DNA of 64,000 nt. It comes from Nocardioides massiliensis. GTDB taxonomy: Bacteria > Actinomycetota > Actinomycetes > Propionibacteriales > Nocardioidaceae. The DNA is taken from assembly GCF_030811215.1 (NCBI RefSeq), contig NZ_JAUSQM010000001.1:434001-498000 (forward strand), written 5' to 3'. A program made the position numbers and the translations under genes. How positions within the stretch are numbered: the stretch's first letter is position 1; each line of letters begins with the position of its first letter. The notes beneath the pieces are model-generated. The model had not been told where the DNA came from. It was given only the letters and a program-made list of their open reading frames with translations, and did not search any database. Below, piece by piece: positions 27,528-40,097 of the stretch.

Positions 27528-29104
27528 CAGTTGTCGCCCTCCTCAGCAGTGGCGTCGTCGACGGCCGTGGCCACCGGTTCGACGCTGGCGCCGTCGACGA
27601 AGACCAAGGTGTCCTCGACGGCAGGGTTGATGACGTCCAGCAGCGGCTTCGGGAACAGGCCGAGGCCGAGGATGAGCACCAGGACGGGCGCCAGCGCGAC
27701 GATCTCGCGCACCTTCAGGTCGCTCATCCCGGCCACCTCGGGCCTGGTCGGCCCGGTCATGGTCCGCTGGTACATCAGCAGGATGTAGAGCGCCGCCCAG
27801 ATGATGCCGGTGACGGCGATGACCGCGACCCAGATGGCGTACTGCCACGAGCCCACGATCACGAGGAACTCCGACACGAACGGCGACAGGCCGGGCAGGC
27901 CGAGCGAGGAGAGTCCGGCGAACAGCAGGATGCCGGCCAGGATCGGGGCCACCTTCTCGACGCCACCGAAGTCGCTGATCTGCGCCGACCCGCGACGCTT
28001 GATCAGATAGCCGGTGACGAGGAACAGCGCGGCCGTGGAGAGCCCGTGGTTGAACATGTAGAGCGTCGCACCGGAGCCGCCGTAGCTGTTCATCACGAAG
28101 ATGCCGAGCACGATGAAGCCGAAGTGCGACACCGAGGTGAACGCGATCAGGCGCGGGATGTTGTCCTGGCCGATCGCCATCAGGGCGCCGTACACGATGC
28201 TGATCAGTGCCAGCACCACCACGACCGGGGTGGCCCACTCCGACGCCTCGGGGAAGAGGGTCAGGCAGAACCGGATCATGCCGAACGTGCCGATCTTGTC
28301 CAGGATGCTGACCAGCAGCACCGAGGTGCCGGGCGTGCCCTGGGCGGCCGCGTCGGGCAACCACGTGTGGACCGGGAACATCGGCGCCTTGATCGCGAAC
28401 GCGATGAAGAAGCCGAGGAACAGCCAGCGCCCCACGTCGGTGGCGATGTCGACCTGCTGCAGCTCCGACAGCAGGTACGTCGGGCCGAAGCTCGAGTCGG
28501 CGGAGACGACGTAGAGCCCGACCACCGAGGCGAGCATGATCAGCCCGCCGGCCAGCGAGTAGATCAGGAACTTGAGCGCGGCCTTGGCGCGCTCGGGTCC
28601 GCCGAAGCCACCGATCAGGAAGTAGATCGGGATCAGCGTCGCCTCGAAGAGGACGTAGAAGAGGAACACGTCGGTGGCGGCGAAGACGCCGATCGCCAAC
28701 CCCTCGAGTGCGAGCACCCAGGCGAAGAACGAGTGGGTGCTCCAGCGCGGCGAGCGGCCGGGCGCGACGGCGGCATCGACCGGGTCGGCGTCGTTCCACG
28801 ACGCCAGGATGACCACCGGGGCGAGGATCACGGTCATCAGGACCAGCGCCAGGCCGATCCCGTCGAGCCCCAGGGCGAAGTGCGCGCCGAAGGCGGAGAT
28901 CCAGTCGACCTCGACGGTGAACTGGTAGCCCCCGCCCGGCTCGAAGGAGAACGCCAGGACCGCGCCCAGGACCAGGGTCACCAGGCTCACGCCGAGCGCG
29001 ACCTGCTTGGCGAGGTTCCCGTCGATGCGGCGTGGCAGCACGGCCAGCACGGCCGCACCCACCAGCGGGACCGCCATCAAGACGGTCAGCCAGGTGCCGT
29101 TCAC
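27527..29104 (-). CDS. nuoM: NADH-quinone oxidoreductase subunit M
   Basis: 525-residue antiporter-like membrane subunit of complex I. The family segments FYVLFEATLIPIYFLIGGFGG, FAIKAPMFPVHTWLPDAAAQG and FNHGLSTAALFLVTG are clear, with the membrane Lys and Glu residues of the proton path. The tail is acidic. It couples to nuoN by a 1-nt stop/start overlap and follows nuoL after 46 nt. Confidence 0.97.
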   Translation of the reverse strand: MNGTWLTVLMAVPLVGAAVLAVLPRRIDGNLAKQVALGVSLVTLVLGAVLAFSFEPGGGYQFTVEVDWISAFGAHFALGLDGIGLALVLMTVILAPVVILASWNDADPVDAAVAPGRSPRWSTHSFFAWVLALEGLAIGVFAATDVFLFYVLFEATLIPIYFLIGGFGGPERAKAALKFLIYSLAGGLIMLASVVGLYVVSADSSFGPTYLLSELQQVDIATDVGRWLFLGFFIAFAIKAPMFPVHTWLPDAAAQGTPGTSVLLVSILDKIGTFGMIRFCLTLFPEASEWATPVVVVLALISIVYGALMAIGQDNIPRLIAFTSVSHFGFIVLGIFVMNSYGGSGATLYMFNHGLSTAALFLVTGYLIKRRGSAQISDFGGVEKVAPILAGILLFAGLSSLGLPGLSPFVSEFLVIVGSWQYAIWVAVIAVTGIIWAALYILLMYQRTMTGPTRPEVAGMSDLKVREIVALAPVLVLILGLGLFPKPLLDVINPAVEDTLVFVDGASVEPVATAVDDATAEEGDN

Positions 29105-29150
29105 CAGAGTTCTCCAATCCGACGAGTCACGACGTTGCAGCGGGGGACGC

Positions 29151-31124
29151 TCATGCGATCGTCACCACCAGGAGCACCGCCACGACCAGGAAGGCACCCG
29201 CGAGGAGCGAGGCCGCGTAGCTGCGGACGTAGCCGTTCTGGGTCTTGCGCAGCAGGTTGGACAGGCCGGCGAACAACCCGCCGGTGCCCCGCACGGCCCC
29301 GTCGACGACCGTGTGGTCGAAGGTGACCAGGCCCTGCGTCAGCTGCTGACCGGGGCGCATGAGCAGCGCCTCGTTGATCGCGTCGCCGTAGAGGTCGGCG
29401 CGCCCGGCCTTGGTGAAGACCGAGACGTTCGCCGGGGCCTCCCGCTCGACCGGCTTCTTCCCGACGAGGAACCAGGCGGCGGCCACGCCCACCGCGACCA
29501 CGGCCGTGACGATCGCGGTCATGAGGAGGACCGGGATCGGGAAGTCGTGGTGCTCGGCGACGCCGACGACCGGGCTGAGCCAGTCGACGATCCAGTTGCC
29601 CAGCAGCAGCGCGCCACCGAGGACCGAGAGCGCCGCGAGGACGATCAGCGGGATCGTCATCACCTTGGGCGACTCGTGCGGGTGGACGTCCTTCTGCCAC
29701 CGCTTCTCGGTGAAGAAGGTCATCAACATCAGGCGCGTCATGTAGAACGCGGTGACCCCGGCGCCGAGCAGCGCTGCGGCACCCACGATCCAGTTCTCGG
29801 CGAACGCCGTCTCGATGATCTTGTCCTTGGACCAGAACCCGGAGAAGCCGGGGAACCCGATGATCGCCAGGTAGCCCATGGCGAAGGTCAAGAAGGTGAC
29901 CGGCAGCATCTTCTGCAGCGCGCCGTAGCGGCGCATGTCGACCTCGTCGTCCATCGCGTGCATCACCGAGCCGGCACCGAGGAACATGTTGGCCTTGAAG
30001 AAGCCGTGGGTGATGAGGTGGAAGATCGCGAACGCGTAACCGGCGACGCCGAGGCCGGCGGCCAGCATCATGTAGCCGATCTGGCTCATCGTCGACCCGG
30101 CGAGCGCCTTCTTGATGTCGTCCTTGGCGCAGCCGATCCAGGCACCGGCCAGCAGCGTGACCGCACCGACGACGACGACCGCGGTCTGCGCCGCGGTGGC
30201 GTACTCGTAGATGAAGTTCGAGCGGACCACGAGATAGACGCCGGCAGTGACCATCGTCGCGGCGTGGATGAGCGCCGAGACCGGGGTCGGGCCCTCCATC
30301 GCGTCGAGGAGCCAGGACTGCAGCGGGACCTGGGCGGACTTGCCGCAGGCACCGAGCAGCAGCAGGAGCCCGATCGCCGTGAGGGTGCCCTCCCCCGCCT
30401 CCCCGGCCTGCGCGGAGACGGCGGAGAACGCGGTGCTGCCGAAGGTCGCGATGATCAGCGACATCGCCAGGACCATGCCGACGTCACCGACGCGGTTGAC
30501 CACGAAGGCCTTCTTGGCGGCAGCAGCCGCGGACGGCTTGTGCTGCCAGAAGCCGATGAGGAGGTACGACGCCAGGCCGACGCCCTCCCAGCCGAGGAAG
30601 ATGCCGAGGTAGCTGTCGGAGAGCACCAGCACCAGCATCGCGGCGATGAAGAGGTTGAGGTAGCCGAAGAACCGCCGGCGCCGCTCGTCGTGCTCCATGT
30701 AGCCGATCGAGTAGATGTGGATCAGCGTGCCGACACCGGTGATCAGCAGGAGGAACAGCGAGGACAGCGGGTCGAAGAGCAGCGCGAGGTCGGCGCTGAA
30801 GACGCGCTCACCGATGCCGACCTCGAACCAGGTCCACAGGTGCTGTCCGACCGAGCGCTCCGCCTCGTCGCGCCCGAGCAGCGAGAAGAACGCGATCAGG
30901 CTGATCACGAAGGATCCGGCGACCGTCGCGGTGCCGAGGTAGTGACCCCAGCCGTCGGTACGCCGACCCAGGAGCAGCAGCACCGCGGCGCCCAGGGCGG
31001 GCAGCGCGATGATCAGCCACAGCAGGGAGAAGACCCCGTCGGCCGCGATCGGCTCCACCACCGGGGGTACGCCGCCGCCGTGGCTGCCGTCGGCAGCCCA
31101 GAGCAGGTTGGTCATCGTCGTCAC
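29151..31124 (-). CDS. nuoL: NADH-quinone oxidoreductase subunit L
   Basis: 657-residue subunit L, the largest antiporter-like subunit, including the C-terminal lateral-helix region. Signature segments are [43 protein letters not shown] and [21 protein letters not shown] at 31124 has GAGG just upstream; the ATG at the fourth codon is the alternative. It lies 22 nt after the nuoK stop. Confidence 0.97.
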   Translation of the reverse strand: MTTMTNLLWAADGSHGGGVPPVVEPIAADGVFSLLWLIIALPALGAAVLLLLGRRTDGWGHYLGTATVAGSFVISLIAFFSLLGRDEAERSVGQHLWTWFEVGIGERVFSADLALLFDPLSSLFLLLITGVGTLIHIYSIGYMEHDERRRRFFGYLNLFIAAMLVLVLSDSYLGIFLGWEGVGLASYLLIGFWQHKPSAAAAAKKAFVVNRVGDVGMVLAMSLIIATFGSTAFSAVSAQAGEAGEGTLTAIGLLLLLGACGKSAQVPLQSWLLDAMEGPTPVSALIHAATMVTAGVYLVVRSNFIYEYATAAQTAVVVVGAVTLLAGAWIGCAKDDIKKALAGSTMSQIGYMMLAAGLGVAGYAFAIFHLITHGFFKANMFLGAGSVMHAMDDEVDMRRYGALQKMLPVTFLTFAMGYLAIIGFPGFSGFWSKDKIIETAFAENWIVGAAALLGAGVTAFYMTRLMLMTFFTEKRWQKDVHPHESPKVMTIPLIVLAALSVLGGALLLGNWIVDWLSPVVGVAEHHDFPIPVLLMTAIVTAVVAVGVAAAWFLVGKKPVEREAPANVSVFTKAGRADLYGDAINEALLMRPGQQLTQGLVTFDHTVVDGAVRGTGGLFAGLSNLLRKTQNGYVRSYAASLLAGAFLVVAVLLVVTIA

Positions 31125-31146
31125 GAGTCCTCGTCCGTCCTCGTCG

Positions 31147-31446
31147 TCAGTACTTCAGCAGGCTCGCGTCGTCGACCGAGGCCGAGCGACGAGTGCGGAA
31201 GATCGTCATGATGATCGCCAGGCCGACCACGACCTCGGCAGCGGCGACCACCATCACGAAGAAGGCGGCCACCTGCCCGTCGAGGTTGCCGTGGACGCGC
31301 GCGAAGGTGATCAGGGCCAGGTTCGTCGCGTTGAGCATCAGCTCCACGCTCATGAACACGACGATCGCGTTGCGGCGCGTGAGCACGCCGACGCAGCCGA
31401 TCGTGAACAGGATCGCCGAGAGCGCGATGAAGGGAGTGGCGCTCAT
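31147..31446 (-). CDS. nuoK: NADH-quinone oxidoreductase subunit K
   Basis: 99-residue three-helix subunit with the two buried Glu residues in [13 protein letters not shown] and [13 protein letters not shown] that carry protons through the membrane arm. The ATG overlaps the nuoJ stop by 4 nt (ATGA). Confidence 0.97.
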   Translation of the reverse strand: MSATPFIALSAILFTIGCVGVLTRRNAIVVFMSVELMLNATNLALITFARVHGNLDGQVAAFFVMVVAAAEVVVGLAIIMTIFRTRRSASVDDASLLKY

Positions 31447-32255
31447 GCGTGGTCACCGTCCTGTCCGGTCCCGCCCTCGTGGCTGGCGTGGTGGTCGTCG
31501 TCGACATCGGCCCCGGAGCCGATCTGGCGGGTGACCTCGTCGATGTCGGCGGCCGGCGCAGCCGAGCCGATGACACCGCGCGCGGCGAGGGTGCGCGAGA
31601 TGGAGGCCTCTGCGATCGAGCCGTCGGGCAGCAGAGCCGGGGTGTCGACCGAGTTGTGCCGGGCGTAGACACCGGGGGCCGGGAGCGGCCCGAGGTGCTT
31701 GCCGTGCTCGGCGTAGTCCGCCATCCGGCGTCGCGCCAGCTCGGCCTGGCCGGCCTTCGGCGTCAGCCGCTCGCGGTGCGCGAGCACCATCGCGCCGAGC
31801 GCGGCGGTGATGAGCAGCGCCGCGGTGGCCTGGAAGGCGAAGACGTACTTCGAGAAGAGCAGCGCGGCGAGGCCCTCGACGTTGCCGTCGGCGTTGGCCT
31901 CGTTGAGTCCGGCCACCTCGACCGAGACCTGCGAGATCCCGAGGACGAGCAGGAGGCCGAAGGCCAGGCCGAGCGCGATCCCGAGGAAACGCTGGCCCGG
32001 GATCGTCTCCACGATGGAGTCGGAGGCGTCGACACCGATGAGCATGACGACGAAGAGGAACAGCATCAGGATCGCGCCGGTGTAGACGATGATCTGCACC
32101 ACGAAGAGGAACGGCGCGTCCTGCACCGCGTAGAGCACCGCCAGGCTGATCATCACGACCGCCAGCAGCAGGGCGGCGTGGACCGCCTTGCGGGAGAACA
32201 GGATGCCCAGGGCCGCCACGACCATGATCGGCGCGAGGATCCAGAACGCGATCAC
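31443..32255 (-). CDS. nuoJ: NADH-quinone oxidoreductase subunit J
   Basis: 270-residue subunit J. The five-helix core (about 1-175) includes [22 protein letters not shown] hydrophilic C-terminal extension of about 95 residues ends in a His/Asp-rich segment ([10 protein letters not shown]). Such extensions are common in actinobacterial NuoJ and absent from E. coli. GTG start, overlapping the nuoI stop by 4 nt. Confidence 0.96.
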   Translation of the reverse strand: MIAFWILAPIMVVAALGILFSRKAVHAALLLAVVMISLAVLYAVQDAPFLFVVQIIVYTGAILMLFLFVVMLIGVDASDSIVETIPGQRFLGIALGLAFGLLLVLGISQVSVEVAGLNEANADGNVEGLAALLFSKYVFAFQATAALLITAALGAMVLAHRERLTPKAGQAELARRRMADYAEHGKHLGPLPAPGVYARHNSVDTPALLPDGSIAEASISRTLAARGVIGSAAPAADIDEVTRQIGSGADVDDDHHASHEGGTGQDGDHA

Positions 32256-32818
32256 TGCGCACCTCCCGGCTGCTCGGCGGTGGTGTCGCGCGGCTGCGGG
32301 CTGAACTCGCCGCGGTAGTAGTCGCCCTCGTCGGACCCGAGCAGCATCGGGTGCGGGGGCTGCTCCATCCCGGGCAGCAGCGGCGCCAACAGGTCGGACT
32401 TCTCGTAGATGAGGTCCTCGCGGTTGTCGTCGGCGAGCTCGTACTCGTTGGTCATGGTCAGCGCGCGGGTCGGGCACGCCTCGATGCACAGCCCGCACAG
32501 GATGCAGCGCAGGTAGTTGATCTGGTAGACGCGGCCGTAGCGCTCCCCGGGTGAGAACCGCTCGTCCTCGGTGTTGGAGGCACCCTCGACGTAGATCGCG
32601 TCAGCCGGGCACGCCCAGGCGCACAGCTCGCAGCCGATGCACTTCTCGAGTCCGTCGGGCCAGCGGTTGAGCTGGTGACGTCCGTGGAAGCGGGGCGCGG
32701 TGGGTCGCTTGTCGAACGGGTACTGGACGGTGACGGGCTTGCGGAACATCGTCCGGAACGTCACGCCGAAGCCGGCGATCGGGTCCCAGAACTGCTCCTT
32801 GAGTCCTGATCCAGCCAT
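32252..32818 (-). CDS. nuoI: NADH-quinone oxidoreductase subunit I
   Basis: 188-residue ferredoxin-like subunit carrying the two [4Fe-4S] clusters N6a and N6b. The motifs are [12 protein letters not shown] and [12 protein letters not shown]. An amphipathic N-terminus precedes them. It shares one base with the nuoH stop. Confidence 0.97.
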   Translation of the reverse strand: MAGSGLKEQFWDPIAGFGVTFRTMFRKPVTVQYPFDKRPTAPRFHGRHQLNRWPDGLEKCIGCELCAWACPADAIYVEGASNTEDERFSPGERYGRVYQINYLRCILCGLCIEACPTRALTMTNEYELADDNREDLIYEKSDLLAPLLPGMEQPPHPMLLGSDEGDYYRGEFSPQPRDTTAEQPGGAQ

Positions 32819-34101
32819 CAGTGGGTCTCCTCCGCACTCTGCGAGGTGGTTTCCGCGCCGGTCCGCGCAGCGGACGTCGCGGACAGGGTCTGGCCCGGGA
32901 GCGGCGGCACGGGGTAGCCGCCGGCGAAGGCGTCGAACGGTTCGGGTTCGGCGGGTGCGACCTCGTCCTCGTCGTCACCGCCGAGGAAGAGCATCAGCAC
33001 CAGCATCACGGCGAGCACCGCTCCAGCGGCGAGCAGCCAGCGGCGGTCGAAGCCGCCCTCGAGGCTGATCATCCGGATGACGGCGATCGCGACGATCCAG
33101 GCCAGGCCGGCCGGGATGAGCACCTTCCAGCCGAAGTTCATGAACTGGTCGTAGCGCAACCGCGGCAGGGTGCCGCGCAGCCAGACGAACAGCGAGATGA
33201 AGCCGATGACCTTGATGAGGAACCACAGGAACGGCCAGTAGCCCTCGTTGGCGCCCTCCCACAGCGACAGCGGCCACGGAGCGCGCCATCCGCCGAGGAA
33301 CAGCGTCGTCGCCACCGCGGAGACGGTCGCCATGTTGATGTATTCGGCGAGGAAGAACAGCGCGAACTTCAGCGAGGAGTACTCGGTGTGGAAGCCACCG
33401 ACCAGCTCGCCCTCGGCCTCGGGGAGGTCGAAGGGGGCGCGGTTGGTCTCGCCGACCATCGCGATCACATACATCACGAACGACGGGATCAGGATCAGCC
33501 CGAACCACAGGCGCTCCTGCGCGGCGACGATCTCGGAGGTGGACATCGAGCCGGCGTAGATGAAGACACCCACGAGCGCCAGGCCCATCGCGACCTCGTA
33601 GGAGATCATCTGCGCCGACGAGCGCAGACCACCGAGGAGCGGGTACGTCGATCCCGAGGCCCAGCCGCCGAGCACGATGCCGTAGATCCCGATCGAGGCG
33701 ATCGCCAGGATGTAGAGCACGGCGACCGGCATGTCGGTCAGCTGCAGCGGCGTACTGATGTCGGTGAACGGCACGTCGACGACGGGGCCGAACGGGATGA
33801 CCGCGAACGTCAGGAAGGCCGGGATCACCGCCAGCACCGGCGCGACCAGGAAGACCACCCGGTCGGCGGCCTTGGGGATGATGTCCTCCTTCAGCGCCAG
33901 CTTCACGCCGTCGGCGAGCGACTGGAGCAGACCGAACGGACCGTTGACGTTGGGACCGACGCGGTGCTGCATCCTGGCGACGAGCCGGCGCTCGTACCAG
34001 ATGTTGAACAGCGTGAGCACCACCAGGAAGACGAAGACCAGCACGGCCTTGACGATGACCAGCCAGACGGGGTCCTGCCCGAAGGCAGTCAGTCCGTTCA
34101 T
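32818..34101 (-). CDS. nuoH: NADH-quinone oxidoreductase subunit H
   Basis: 427-residue eight-helix subunit forming the quinone chamber. It contains [16 protein letters not shown] and [18 protein letters not shown], the loop lining the quinone site. The last 60 residues are an acidic, Pro-rich extension beyond the usual end, a feature of actinobacterial NuoH. The ATG at 34101 overlaps the nuoG stop by 4 nt. Confidence 0.97.
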   Translation of the reverse strand: MNGLTAFGQDPVWLVIVKAVLVFVFLVVLTLFNIWYERRLVARMQHRVGPNVNGPFGLLQSLADGVKLALKEDIIPKAADRVVFLVAPVLAVIPAFLTFAVIPFGPVVDVPFTDISTPLQLTDMPVAVLYILAIASIGIYGIVLGGWASGSTYPLLGGLRSSAQMISYEVAMGLALVGVFIYAGSMSTSEIVAAQERLWFGLILIPSFVMYVIAMVGETNRAPFDLPEAEGELVGGFHTEYSSLKFALFFLAEYINMATVSAVATTLFLGGWRAPWPLSLWEGANEGYWPFLWFLIKVIGFISLFVWLRGTLPRLRYDQFMNFGWKVLIPAGLAWIVAIAVIRMISLEGGFDRRWLLAAGAVLAVMLVLMLFLGGDDEDEVAPAEPEPFDAFAGGYPVPPLPGQTLSATSAARTGAETTSQSAEETH

Positions 34102-36497
34102 CGCGCGCTCCTCTCGACACGGACCGGGGTGCCGGCCGGTCCGAGCGTGGTGTGGACAGCGGTGCCGCCGGTGTTGGCCGGGGCCCACACCGTCCGGTCC
34201 GCGAGGTCGGCCACCCGGACGGGCAGCGTGACCGCGCCGCGCTCGCTGCGGACGACCACGAGGTCGCCCTCGGCGGCGCCGATCTCGGCCAGCGTGTGCG
34301 CCGAGACGAGCACGGCCGGCTTGCGCGCGGTCGCGCGCAGGTGCTCGTCGCCGTCCTGGAGCAGGCCGTCGTCGAGCATCTGCCGCCAGGAGGCCAGGGC
34401 GTACTCGTCCTCGGCCAGCTTGACCGGCACGGGGTCGACGCGCGGCGCACTCGCGCGCGGGCCGTCCCACGGACCGATCTGGTAGATGTCCTCACGGACC
34501 TGCTCCACGGTGCGGAAGCCCAGCGGGCGGCCGAGCTCCTCGGCGATCCCGGCGAGGACCCGCAGGTCGGGCAGCGAGCCGGGGTTGGAGAAGACCTGCT
34601 CGAAGGGCCGCACACGACCCTCCCAGTTCACGAAGGTGCCGGCCTTGTCGGTCACCGGCGCCACCGGGAAGACCACGTCGGCGGCGCGGGTCACCGCGGT
34701 CTCGCGGACCTCCAGGGCGACCAGGAAGCCGACGGCGTCGAGCGCCTCGCGGGCGATGCCGGGCTCGGCGAGGTCGTCGATCTCGACGCCACCGACGACC
34801 AGTCCGCCGAGCTCGCCGCGCGCTGCTGCCGCGAGGATCGTGTCGGTGTCGCGCCCGGGCTGCTCCGGCAGCGCCTCGACGCCCCACGCGGCGGCGAGGT
34901 CGACGCGGGCCTGCGCCTCGGCGACCGGACGGCCACCGGCCAGCAGGGTCGGCAGGCAGCCGGCCTCGACCGCACCGCGGTCACCGGCACGACGCGGGAT
35001 CCACGCCAGCTTGGCGCCCGTCGTACGCGCGAGGTCCGCGGCGGCGGTGAGCGCACCCGGCACGGTCGCCAGGCGCTCACCGACGAGAATCACGCCACCG
35101 GCGTCGAGGGCGACCTCGCCGTTCTCGGCCAGGGCGGCCAGTGCAGCGGCCTCGTCACCGGGTGTGGTCGGCAGCAGGGTGCCGTGCATCTTGGCCAGGC
35201 CGCGGGAGGTGTAGGGCGCCAGGGAGAAGACGCGGGTGCCCTTGCCGCCGGCCTTGCGCAGCCGCAGGAACACCGCACCGGCCTCGTCCTCGGGCTCGAA
35301 GCCCGCGAGCACCACCGTGGTCGCCCGCTCGAGCGCGGAGAAGCTGACGGTGTCGTCGGGGCCCGTGAGCACGATGTGCTCGGCCAGGAAGCCCTCCTCC
35401 TCTGCGCTCAGCGGCCGGGCGCGGAAGTCCACGTCGTTGGTGCCGAGGGCGACGCGGGCGAACTTCGCGTAGGCGTAGGCGTCCTCGGCAGTCAGCCGAC
35501 CGCCGGTCAGAACGCCGGTGGCGCCGGCGGCAGCCAGGCCGCGAGCCGCGACGGCGAACGCCTCAGGCCACGAGGCCGCCCGCAGCTCGCCGGTCTCCTC
35601 GTCGCGCACCATCGGGTGGGTGAGGCGGTCGGGCTGCTGGGAGGCGCGGAACGCGAAGCGGTCCTTGTCGGTGATCCACTCCTCGTTGACCTCGGGGTCG
35701 TCACCGGAGAGGCGGCGCATCACCTTGCCGCGGCGGTGGTCGATCCGGATGGCCGAGCCGCACGCGTCGTGCTCGGCGACCCCCGGGGTGGAGACCAGGT
35801 CGAAGGGACGCGCCCGGAAGCGGTACGCCGCTGAGGTGAGCGCACCCACGGGGCAGATCTGGATCGTGTTGCCCGAGAAGTAGGACTCGAACGGCTCCTG
35901 CTCGTAGATGCCCACCTGCTGCAGGGCACCGCGCTCGATCAGGGCGATGAACGGGTCGCCGGCGATCTGCTCGGAGAAGCGGGTGCAGCGTGCGCAGAGC
36001 ACGCAGCGCTCGCGGTCGAGCAGGACCTGGGCGGAGATGTTGATCGGCTTGGGGTAGGTGCGCTTCGCCTCGACGTAGCGGCTCTCGCCCCGCCCGTTGG
36101 ACATCGCCTGGTTCTGCAGGGGGCACTCGCCGCCCTTGTCGCAGACCGGGCAGTCGAGCGGGTGGTTGATCAGCAGGAACTCCATGATCCCCTGCTGGGC
36201 CTTGTCGGCGACCGCGTTCGTCGCCTGGGTCTCGACGACCATGCCGTCGGCGACCTGCAGGGTGCACGACGCCTGCGGCTTGGGGAAGCCGCGGCCGTTG
36301 CCGGCGTCGGGGACCTCGACCAGGCACTGGCGGCACGCCCCGACGGGCGCGAGCAGTGGGTGGTCGCAGAACCGTGGGATCTGGACGCCGATCTGCTCGG
36401 CGGCGCGGATCACCAGGGTGTCCTTGGGGACGCTGACCTCGACGCCGTCGATGGTCAGGCTGACCAGGTCGGTCTTCTCGACCTCTCCGGCGCTCAC
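34098..36497 (-). CDS. nuoG: NADH-quinone oxidoreductase subunit G
   Basis: 799-residue peripheral-arm subunit. The N-terminal [2Fe-2S] ligands are in [15 protein letters not shown], with [13 protein letters not shown] and [10 protein letters not shown] for the [4Fe-4S] clusters. A molybdopterin-oxidoreductase-like domain follows without a cofactor role. Only one Cys is seen where the extra N7 cluster would sit ([12 protein letters not shown]), so N7 is probably absent. The GTG at 36497 overlaps the nuoF stop by 4 nt. Confidence 0.96.
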   Translation of the reverse strand: MSAGEVEKTDLVSLTIDGVEVSVPKDTLVIRAAEQIGVQIPRFCDHPLLAPVGACRQCLVEVPDAGNGRGFPKPQASCTLQVADGMVVETQATNAVADKAQQGIMEFLLINHPLDCPVCDKGGECPLQNQAMSNGRGESRYVEAKRTYPKPINISAQVLLDRERCVLCARCTRFSEQIAGDPFIALIERGALQQVGIYEQEPFESYFSGNTIQICPVGALTSAAYRFRARPFDLVSTPGVAEHDACGSAIRIDHRRGKVMRRLSGDDPEVNEEWITDKDRFAFRASQQPDRLTHPMVRDEETGELRAASWPEAFAVAARGLAAAGATGVLTGGRLTAEDAYAYAKFARVALGTNDVDFRARPLSAEEEGFLAEHIVLTGPDDTVSFSALERATTVVLAGFEPEDEAGAVFLRLRKAGGKGTRVFSLAPYTSRGLAKMHGTLLPTTPGDEAAALAALAENGEVALDAGGVILVGERLATVPGALTAAADLARTTGAKLAWIPRRAGDRGAVEAGCLPTLLAGGRPVAEAQARVDLAAAWGVEALPEQPGRDTDTILAAAARGELGGLVVGGVEIDDLAEPGIAREALDAVGFLVALEVRETAVTRAADVVFPVAPVTDKAGTFVNWEGRVRPFEQVFSNPGSLPDLRVLAGIAEELGRPLGFRTVEQVREDIYQIGPWDGPRASAPRVDPVPVKLAEDEYALASWRQMLDDGLLQDGDEHLRATARKPAVLVSAHTLAEIGAAEGDLVVVRSERGAVTLPVRVADLADRTVWAPANTGGTAVHTTLGPAGTPVRVERSAR

Positions 36498-37840
36498 GCG
36501 GACACCTCCGACGTGAACAGGGCGGAGGCCCGGTAGGGGAACAGCTCCCACGCAGGGGTGTGCATGCCCGCCTCGAACTCCTCACGGAAGTACTGGATGG
36601 CCGAGGTGATCGGGCTGGTCGCACCGTCACCGAGGGCGCAGAACGCCCGGCCGAGGATGTTGTCGCACTGGTCCAGGAGCAGCTCGATGTCGCCCTCCTG
36701 GCCCTGGCCGCGCTCGATCCGCTGCAGCACCTGCACCAGCCACCACGTGCCCTCACGGCACGGGGTGCACTTGCCGCAGGACTCGTGCTTGTAGAACTCC
36801 GTCCAGCGCAGGACGCAGCGCACGACCGAGGTGGTCTGGTCGAAGATCTGCAGCGCCTTGGTGCCGAGCATCGAGCCGGCTCCGCTGACCCCCTCGTAGT
36901 CGAGGGGGACGTCGAGGTGCTCGGCAGTCAGGATCGGGGTGGAGGAGCCCCCCGGCGTCCAGAACTTCAGCTCCGAGCCCTCGCGCATGCCGCCCGACAG
37001 GTCGAGCAGCTCACGCAGGGTGATGCCGAGCGGGGCCTCGTACTGCCCGGGCCGCTTCACGTGACCCGACAGGGAGTAGAGCGTCATGCCGGCCGACTTC
37101 TCCGTGCCCATCGTGCCGAACCAGTCGGCGCCGTTGCGCACGATCGCCGGGACCGACGCGATGGACTCGACGTTGTTGATCACCGTCGGGGCGGCGTACA
37201 GACCCGCCACGGCCGGGAACGGCGGACGCAGGCGCGGTTGGCCGCGGCGACCCTCGAGCGAGTCGAGCAGTGCCGTCTCCTCGCCGCAGATGTAGGCACC
37301 CGCACCGGCGTGGACGATGACGTCGAGGTCGTAGCCCGAGCCGTGGATGTTCTTGCCGAGGTGGCCGGCCAGGTAGGCCTCCTGGACCGCCTTCTGCAAC
37401 CGGCGGATCACATGCAGGACCTCACCGCGCACGTAGATGAACGCGGTGTTGGCGCGGATGGCGTACGCCGCGATGGCCACGCCCTCGACCAGGGTGTGGG
37501 GGCTGGCCATCATCAGCGGGATGTCCTTGCAGGTGCCCGGCTCCGACTCGTCGGCATTGACGACGAGGTACTTCGGCTTCGGGCTGTCCTGCGGGATGAA
37601 GCCCCACTTCATGCCGGTGGGGAACCCCGCGCCGCCGCGACCGCGGAGGCCGGACTCCTTCACCAGCTCGATGATCGAGTCCGGGGTCGCACCGAGCGCC
37701 TGCTTCAGGGCGCCGTACCCCCCGGTGTCCTCGTAGGCATCGAGCGTCCAGGCCCGCGGCTGGTCCCAGTGCGCCGACAGGACCGGCGTCAGGGTGTCGA
37801 CTCCCGTCCCGGTGCCCGTGGTGTCTGCGTGCTCGCTCAC
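36494..37840 (-). CDS. nuoF: NADH-quinone oxidoreductase subunit F
   Basis: 448-residue NADH- and FMN-binding subunit. The nucleotide-binding region has [16 protein letters not shown], the FMN region [12 protein letters not shown], and the N3 [4Fe-4S] cluster ligands [12 protein letters not shown] with a distal Cys near the C-terminus. The N-terminal 25 residues are a variable leader. GTG start, overlapping nuoE by 4 nt. Confidence 0.97.
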   Translation of the reverse strand: MSEHADTTGTGTGVDTLTPVLSAHWDQPRAWTLDAYEDTGGYGALKQALGATPDSIIELVKESGLRGRGGAGFPTGMKWGFIPQDSPKPKYLVVNADESEPGTCKDIPLMMASPHTLVEGVAIAAYAIRANTAFIYVRGEVLHVIRRLQKAVQEAYLAGHLGKNIHGSGYDLDVIVHAGAGAYICGEETALLDSLEGRRGQPRLRPPFPAVAGLYAAPTVINNVESIASVPAIVRNGADWFGTMGTEKSAGMTLYSLSGHVKRPGQYEAPLGITLRELLDLSGGMREGSELKFWTPGGSSTPILTAEHLDVPLDYEGVSGAGSMLGTKALQIFDQTTSVVRCVLRWTEFYKHESCGKCTPCREGTWWLVQVLQRIERGQGQEGDIELLLDQCDNILGRAFCALGDGATSPITSAIQYFREEFEAGMHTPAWELFPYRASALFTSEVSA

Positions 37841-38730
37841 TGCGCGTCATCCCCCTTCCCGACCTCGTCGGCCGGCTGCTGGGCGGGCTCGTCCGGGTGC
37901 TCGACGTCGACCGGCGACGCGGCGACCTCTGCCTCGGACCCGGCGCGCCGGGTGTCGGCGTCACCGGCGCTGACGGCCGCACCGGTCGCCGCGCCGGCCG
38001 CGCCCTCCGGGGCGGACCAGCCCTGCTCCTTGGCGATCTCCAGGCCGGCCAGCGACGCCGGGCCCGCGGCGGGGCCGTCGTCGGCGAGGCCGTCGGGGAA
38101 GCCGGCGAGGACGCGCTCGGCCTCGCGCCAGGTGACCACCTTGGGACCGCGCGTGGAGTGCACGTTGACGCCGTTGCGCAGGTCGTCGACGACCTCGACG
38201 GCCGTCTCCGGCGTCATGTTGTCGAAGAACTCCCAGTTGACCATCATCACCGGCGCGAAGTCGCACGCCGCGTTGCACTCGAGGTGCTCGAGGGTGATCT
38301 TGCCGTCCTCGGTGGTCTCGTCGTTGCCGACGTCGAGGTGGTCCTTGAGCCGCTCGAAGATCGTGTCGCCGCCCATGACCGCACACAGCGTGTTGGTGCA
38401 GACGCCGACGTGGTAGTCGCCGACCGGGCGGCGCTTGTACATCGTGTAGAACGTCGCCACGCCGGACACGTCGGCGGCGGAGATGCCGAGCACCTGCGCG
38501 CACGCCTCGATGCCGGCCGGGGTGATCCGCCCCTCGACGCTCTGCACGAGGTGCAGCATCGGGAGCAGGCCGGAGCGGGCGTGCGGGTAGCGCGCGGCGA
38601 TCTCGCGCAGCTCGGCCATCGTCTGCTCGGGGAGCAGCGCGGTGGCCTCGGCTGCCGTCGACGCACCGTCGGGCGCGGGACGCTGCTGCGAGGCCGGCGT
38701 GGACTGCGGGGCTGACTGGGGCGTGCTCAT
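37837..38730 (-). CDS. nuoE: NADH-quinone oxidoreductase subunit E
   Basis: 297-residue thioredoxin-like [2Fe-2S] subunit. Ligands are CTNTLC and ECNAAC (N1a cluster). The core is residues 35-190. A Gly/Ala-rich, low-complexity C-terminal extension of about 90 residues ends in acidic sequence. E. coli NuoE (166 residues) lacks it, although many actinobacteria have one. The ATG overlaps the nuoD stop by 4 nt. Confidence 0.96.
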   Translation of the reverse strand: MSTPQSAPQSTPASQQRPAPDGASTAAEATALLPEQTMAELREIAARYPHARSGLLPMLHLVQSVEGRITPAGIEACAQVLGISAADVSGVATFYTMYKRRPVGDYHVGVCTNTLCAVMGGDTIFERLKDHLDVGNDETTEDGKITLEHLECNAACDFAPVMMVNWEFFDNMTPETAVEVVDDLRNGVNVHSTRGPKVVTWREAERVLAGFPDGLADDGPAAGPASLAGLEIAKEQGWSAPEGAAGAATGAAVSAGDADTRRAGSEAEVAASPVDVEHPDEPAQQPADEVGKGDDAQ

Positions 38731-40097
38731 CGGTCGACTCCTCCCATGACCGGGTCGATCGAGGCGATCGCCACGACGACGTCGGCCACCATGCCGCCCT
38801 CGGACATCATGCTGGTGGCCTGGAGGTTGGTGAAGGACGGGTCGCGGAAGTGCGCGCGGTAGGGACGCGTGCCGCCGTCGGAGACGACGTGGGCGCCCAG
38901 CTCGCCGCGCGGCGACTCGACCGGGACGTAGGCCTGCCCGGGCGGCACCCGGAACCCCTCGGTCACCAGCTTGAAGTGATGGATCAGGGCCTCCATCGAC
39001 TCACCCATGATGTGGCGGATGTGGTCGAGGCTGTTGCCCATGCCGTCGCTGCCGATGGCCAGCTGGCTGGGCCAGGCAATCTTCTTGTCGCCGATCATCA
39101 CCGGCGCGCCCTCGAGGCCGGCGAGCCGGTCGACGCACTGCTGGACGATCTTCAGCGACTCGTCCATCTCGTTGAGCCGGATGCGGAACCGGCCGTAGGC
39201 ATCGGCGGTGTCCCAGGTCTGGACCTCGAAGTCATAGTCCTCGTAGCCGGAGTACGGCTCGGACTTGCGCAGGTCCCACGGGAGCCCGGTCGAGCGCAGC
39301 ACCGGTCCGGTGATGCCGAGCGCCATACACGCGGAGAGGTCCATGTGACCGACACCGTCGAGGCGCGCCCGGAAGATCGGGTTGGCGTTGCACAGGGCGG
39401 CGTACTCCGGCAGGCGCTTCTTCATCAGGGCGATGAAGTCGCGGATCTCCTCCAACGCACCGGGCGGGAGGTCCTGCGCCACGCCACCGGGGCGGATGAA
39501 CGCGTGGTTCATGCGCAGGCCGGTGATCAGCTCGAACAGGTCGAGCACCAGCTCGCGCTCACGGAAGCCGATCGTCATGACGGTCAGCGCGCCGAGCTCC
39601 ATGCCACCGGTCGCGATCGCGACGAGGTGGGAGGAGATGCGGTTGAGCTCCATGAGCAGGACCCGCATGACCTGGGCCTTCTCGGGGATGTCGTCCTCGA
39701 TGCCCAGGAGCCGCTCGACACCGAAGCAGTACGTCGCCTCGTTGAACAGCGGGGACAGGTAGTCCATCCGGGTGCAGAACGTGACGCCCTGGACCCAGGT
39801 GCGGTACTCCATGTTCTTCTCGATGCCGGTGTGGAGGTAGCCGATGCCGCAGCGGGCCTCGGTGACCGTCTCCCCCTCCAGCTCGAGGATCAGACGGAGC
39901 ACGCCGTGGGTCGACGGGTGCTGCGGGCCCATGTTGACGACGATGCGCTCGTCGCCCTCGTCGGCCACGCCCTGGACGACGGAGTCCCAGTCCTGACCGG
40001 TGACGGTGAAGACCCGGCCCGACGAGGTGTCGGCCGCGCCGGCCTCGAAGGTGCCGTAGGGGTCGCTCATATTGTTGGTCGAGCTTGTCGAGACCAT
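38727..40097 (-). CDS. nuoD: NADH-quinone oxidoreductase subunit D
   Basis: 456-residue 49-kDa-type subunit, homologous to [NiFe]-hydrogenase large subunits, forming the quinone site with NuoB. It has [28 protein letters not shown] and PIMGGVDR-like PVMGGVDR at the C-terminus. The ATG at 40097 shares one base with the nuoC stop. An in-frame ATG nine codons later would remove a Ser/Thr-rich leader. Confidence 0.97.
   Translation of the reverse strand: MVSTSSTNNMSDPYGTFEAGAADTSSGRVFTVTGQDWDSVVQGVADEGDERIVVNMGPQHPSTHGVLRLILELEGETVTEARCGIGYLHTGIEKNMEYRTWVQGVTFCTRMDYLSPLFNEATYCFGVERLLGIEDDIPEKAQVMRVLLMELNRISSHLVAIATGGMELGALTVMTIGFRERELVLDLFELITGLRMNHAFIRPGGVAQDLPPGALEEIRDFIALMKKRLPEYAALCNANPIFRARLDGVGHMDLSACMALGITGPVLRSTGLPWDLRKSEPYSGYEDYDFEVQTWDTADAYGRFRIRLNEMDESLKIVQQCVDRLAGLEGAPVMIGDKKIAWPSQLAIGSDGMGNSLDHIRHIMGESMEALIHHFKLVTEGFRVPPGQAYVPVESPRGELGAHVVSDGGTRPYRAHFRDPSFTNLQATSMMSEGGMVADVVVAIASIDPVMGGVDR

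Noticed and set aside
29007-31211. Long plus-strand frame across nuoL
   Set aside because: Composition typical of high-GC antisense frames; nuoL is certain on the other strand.
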